In this document: positions 20,615 through 21,697 of the stretch, one piece after another
Numbering within the stretch: the stretch's first letter is position 1
How the letters are laid out: each line of letters begins with the position of its first letter
Assembly: GCA_964555675.1 (NCBI GenBank)
Contig: CAZKTU010000098.1
Coordinates: forward strand, 1 to 21,697
DNA from: CAIWXH01 sp964555675
GTDB lineage: Bacteria; Chloroflexota; Chloroflexia; Chloroflexales; Chloroflexaceae
Length of the DNA stretch: 21,697 bases
Reading direction: 5' to 3'
Translations under genes and position numbers: made by a program
The notes under the pieces: generated by a model
Seen by the model: the letters and a program-made list of their open reading frames with translations, nothing else
What the model was told of the DNA's origin: nothing
Database searches by the model: none

Positions 20615-21697
20615 CTACGGTATGATCTCCCAGCCGAACATCATGGCGTGGTCTTCGTGGGCCAGGTTGTGGCAGTGGGCCACGTAGGGGCCGACAAAGT
20701 CGCGGAAGTGGCGGCCGACGATCACCGACTCGCCCGGGTCGAGGGCGATCACGTCCTCGCGCGCATTGTCATCGGGGTTCGCCGCGCTGGGGATGGGCTT
20801 GCCGTTGCGCCGCAGGGTGCGGTGCTCCTCCATGTGCAGGTGGAAGGGGTGGACCCAGCCGCCGCCGCCGTTGCGGATCTCCCAGACGTTGAAGCTGCCC
20901 TTCCGCTGCTGCGCCAGGGGCGTCTTGCCGGCGGGGTTCTTCTTGCTGCGCGACACTTTGGTGGGGTCGAAGGACTCGCCGTTGATCAGCCACTCGATCT
21001 CGCCGCCGGCGCTGCCGCGGGTCACCTCGAAGACCATGCGGTTGTTCAGCAGGGCCTGCCAGTTGGGCAGCGGGGCCAGGGGGCGCAGGGTCTGCTGGAA
21101 GAAGGGATCGTTGCGGTTGGTCAGGTCGACCCCAGGCAGACTGTTGTCCTGCGGCATGTCCGAGCCCTCGATGATGATCTTCAGCACCGGAATCTTGTAG
21201 TTCGGGTCGGGCGACGAGCGGGTCGAGCTGTTCCAGAGCCGCCCGTCGGTCATCTTCATGACGTTGGTCAGGTAGATCACGTCGCCGTCGCTGGTCGGCG
21301 AGCCGTCCATGTAGCGGCTGAAGTCGATCACCATCTCGCGACGCTTGGCCGGCCACAGCTCGAACGAGTCGCGCATGATCGGGTTCGGCAGCAGGCCGCC
21401 GTCGCTGGCGATCTGCACGAACTTCATGCACTGCTGGCCGTCGGGGATGCGGTACTGGCCCTGTAGCTCTTTGCCGCTATAGCCGAGATCCTTGGCCGCC
21501 TTGGGGCCCTGGGTCGAGCTCATCAGCTTGAACTCGTAGATGCGGGCGATCGAGGCGTCGAGGAAGCGCAGGCGATACTTGCGGCGCTTGACCCGCAGCA
21601 CCGGGTAGGCCGTGCCGTTGACCGTGAAGATATCGCCCACGAAGCCGTGGTTGGGGAAGTGCTTGAAGAAGGTCTTGCCCCACCACTCGGGGTGCGT
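20615..21697 (-). CDS. Multicopper oxidase, C-terminal part (5' end beyond window)
   Basis: An open minus-strand frame from the stop at 20615 to the window edge, 360 codons, lacking the N-terminal cupredoxin domain. It is the second half of a CotA/bilirubin-oxidase-like laccase. Seen: the linker and second domain (GDIFTVNGTAYPVLRV), then the copper cluster motifs HPFHLHMEEH (about 20824-20853) and HCHNLAHEDHAMM (about 20640-20680). The latter has the type-1 ligands His-Cys...His...Met and flanking type-2/3 His residues, so the copper sites in this half are complete. The enzyme would oxidise phenols, metals or bilirubin-like substrates with O2. Whether it is exported cannot be judged because the N-terminus is missing. 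A small membrane protein follows 15 bases downstream. Confidence 0.94.
   Translation of the reverse strand, partial: THPEWWGKTFFKHFPNHGFVGDIFTVNGTAYPVLRVKRRKYRLRFLDASIARIYEFKLMSSTQGPKAAKDLGYSGKELQGQYRIPDGQQCMKFVQIASDGGLLPNPIMRDSFELWPAKRREMVIDFSRYMDGSPTSDGDVIYLTNVMKMTDGRLWNSSTRSSPDPNYKIPVLKIIIEGSDMPQDNSLPGVDLTNRNDPFFQQTLRPLAPLPNWQALLNNRMVFEVTRGSAGGEIEWLINGESFDPTKVSRSKKNPAGKTPLAQQRKGSFNVWEIRNGGGGWVHPFHLHMEEHRTLRRNGKPIPSAANPDDNAREDVIALDPGESVIVGRHFRDFVGPYVAHCHNLAHEDHAMMFGWEIIP

Noticed and set aside
20207..21466. 419-codon plus-strand frame opposite the oxidase
   Set aside because: Val/Gly/His/Asp-rich antisense shadow; the copper-binding motifs are on the minus strand.

Overview
The window is high-GC bacterial DNA (about two thirds G+C across most genes) with short intergenic gaps, many 4-base stop/start overlaps, several non-ATG starts and families of dispersed GC-rich palindromic repeats. 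Gene content and repeat style fit a filamentous Chloroflexota (Chloroflexia) bacterium. That assignment is inference: there is no rRNA or other marker gene here, and I see no tRNA, CRISPR array, transposase or phage gene.

Left part (1-3036, genes on the minus strand): a partial lipoprotein gene, a metallophosphoesterase and a membrane-anchored protein. They are separated by three same-orientation copies of a ~150-200 bp palindromic repeat. The lipoprotein and membrane-protein genes are clearly AT-richer than everything else. The leader of the phosphoesterase carries 15 consecutive heptamers (GACCAAN). Next (3037-6133, minus) is a sugar or inositol-type catabolic operon: a TIM-barrel isomerase/epimerase followed by two Gfo/Idh/MocA dehydrogenases. 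An unrecognised 129-residue helical protein (6349-6738, plus) follows.

Middle part (6765-12249, minus): two transcription units that look like ketone/ester catabolism. One is an HSL-type esterase followed by a Baeyer-Villiger-type flavin monooxygenase. It starts from a good sigma70-like promoter whose spacer is filled by a perfect 16-bp palindrome, and it ends at a 26-bp palindromic terminator. The other is a GntR/FCD regulator followed by a CocE/NonD-type hydrolase, with its own promoter overlapped by a 12-bp palindrome.

Right part (12280-19915, plus): a seven-gene cluster behind a near-consensus promoter. Its genes are an NAD-dependent epimerase/3-beta-HSD-like reductase, an MBL-fold hydrolase, a GT1/GT28-like glycosyltransferase, a ketoacyl synthase III, two paralogous ceramide-glucosyltransferase-like (GT21/GT2) membrane enzymes and an alpha/beta hydrolase. 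The combination suggests synthesis of a glycosylated acyl or polyketide-like lipid whose identity I cannot state. It is the best candidate for an undescribed pathway. The window ends with a membrane protein and the C-terminal part of a multicopper oxidase (minus), which converge on the cluster.
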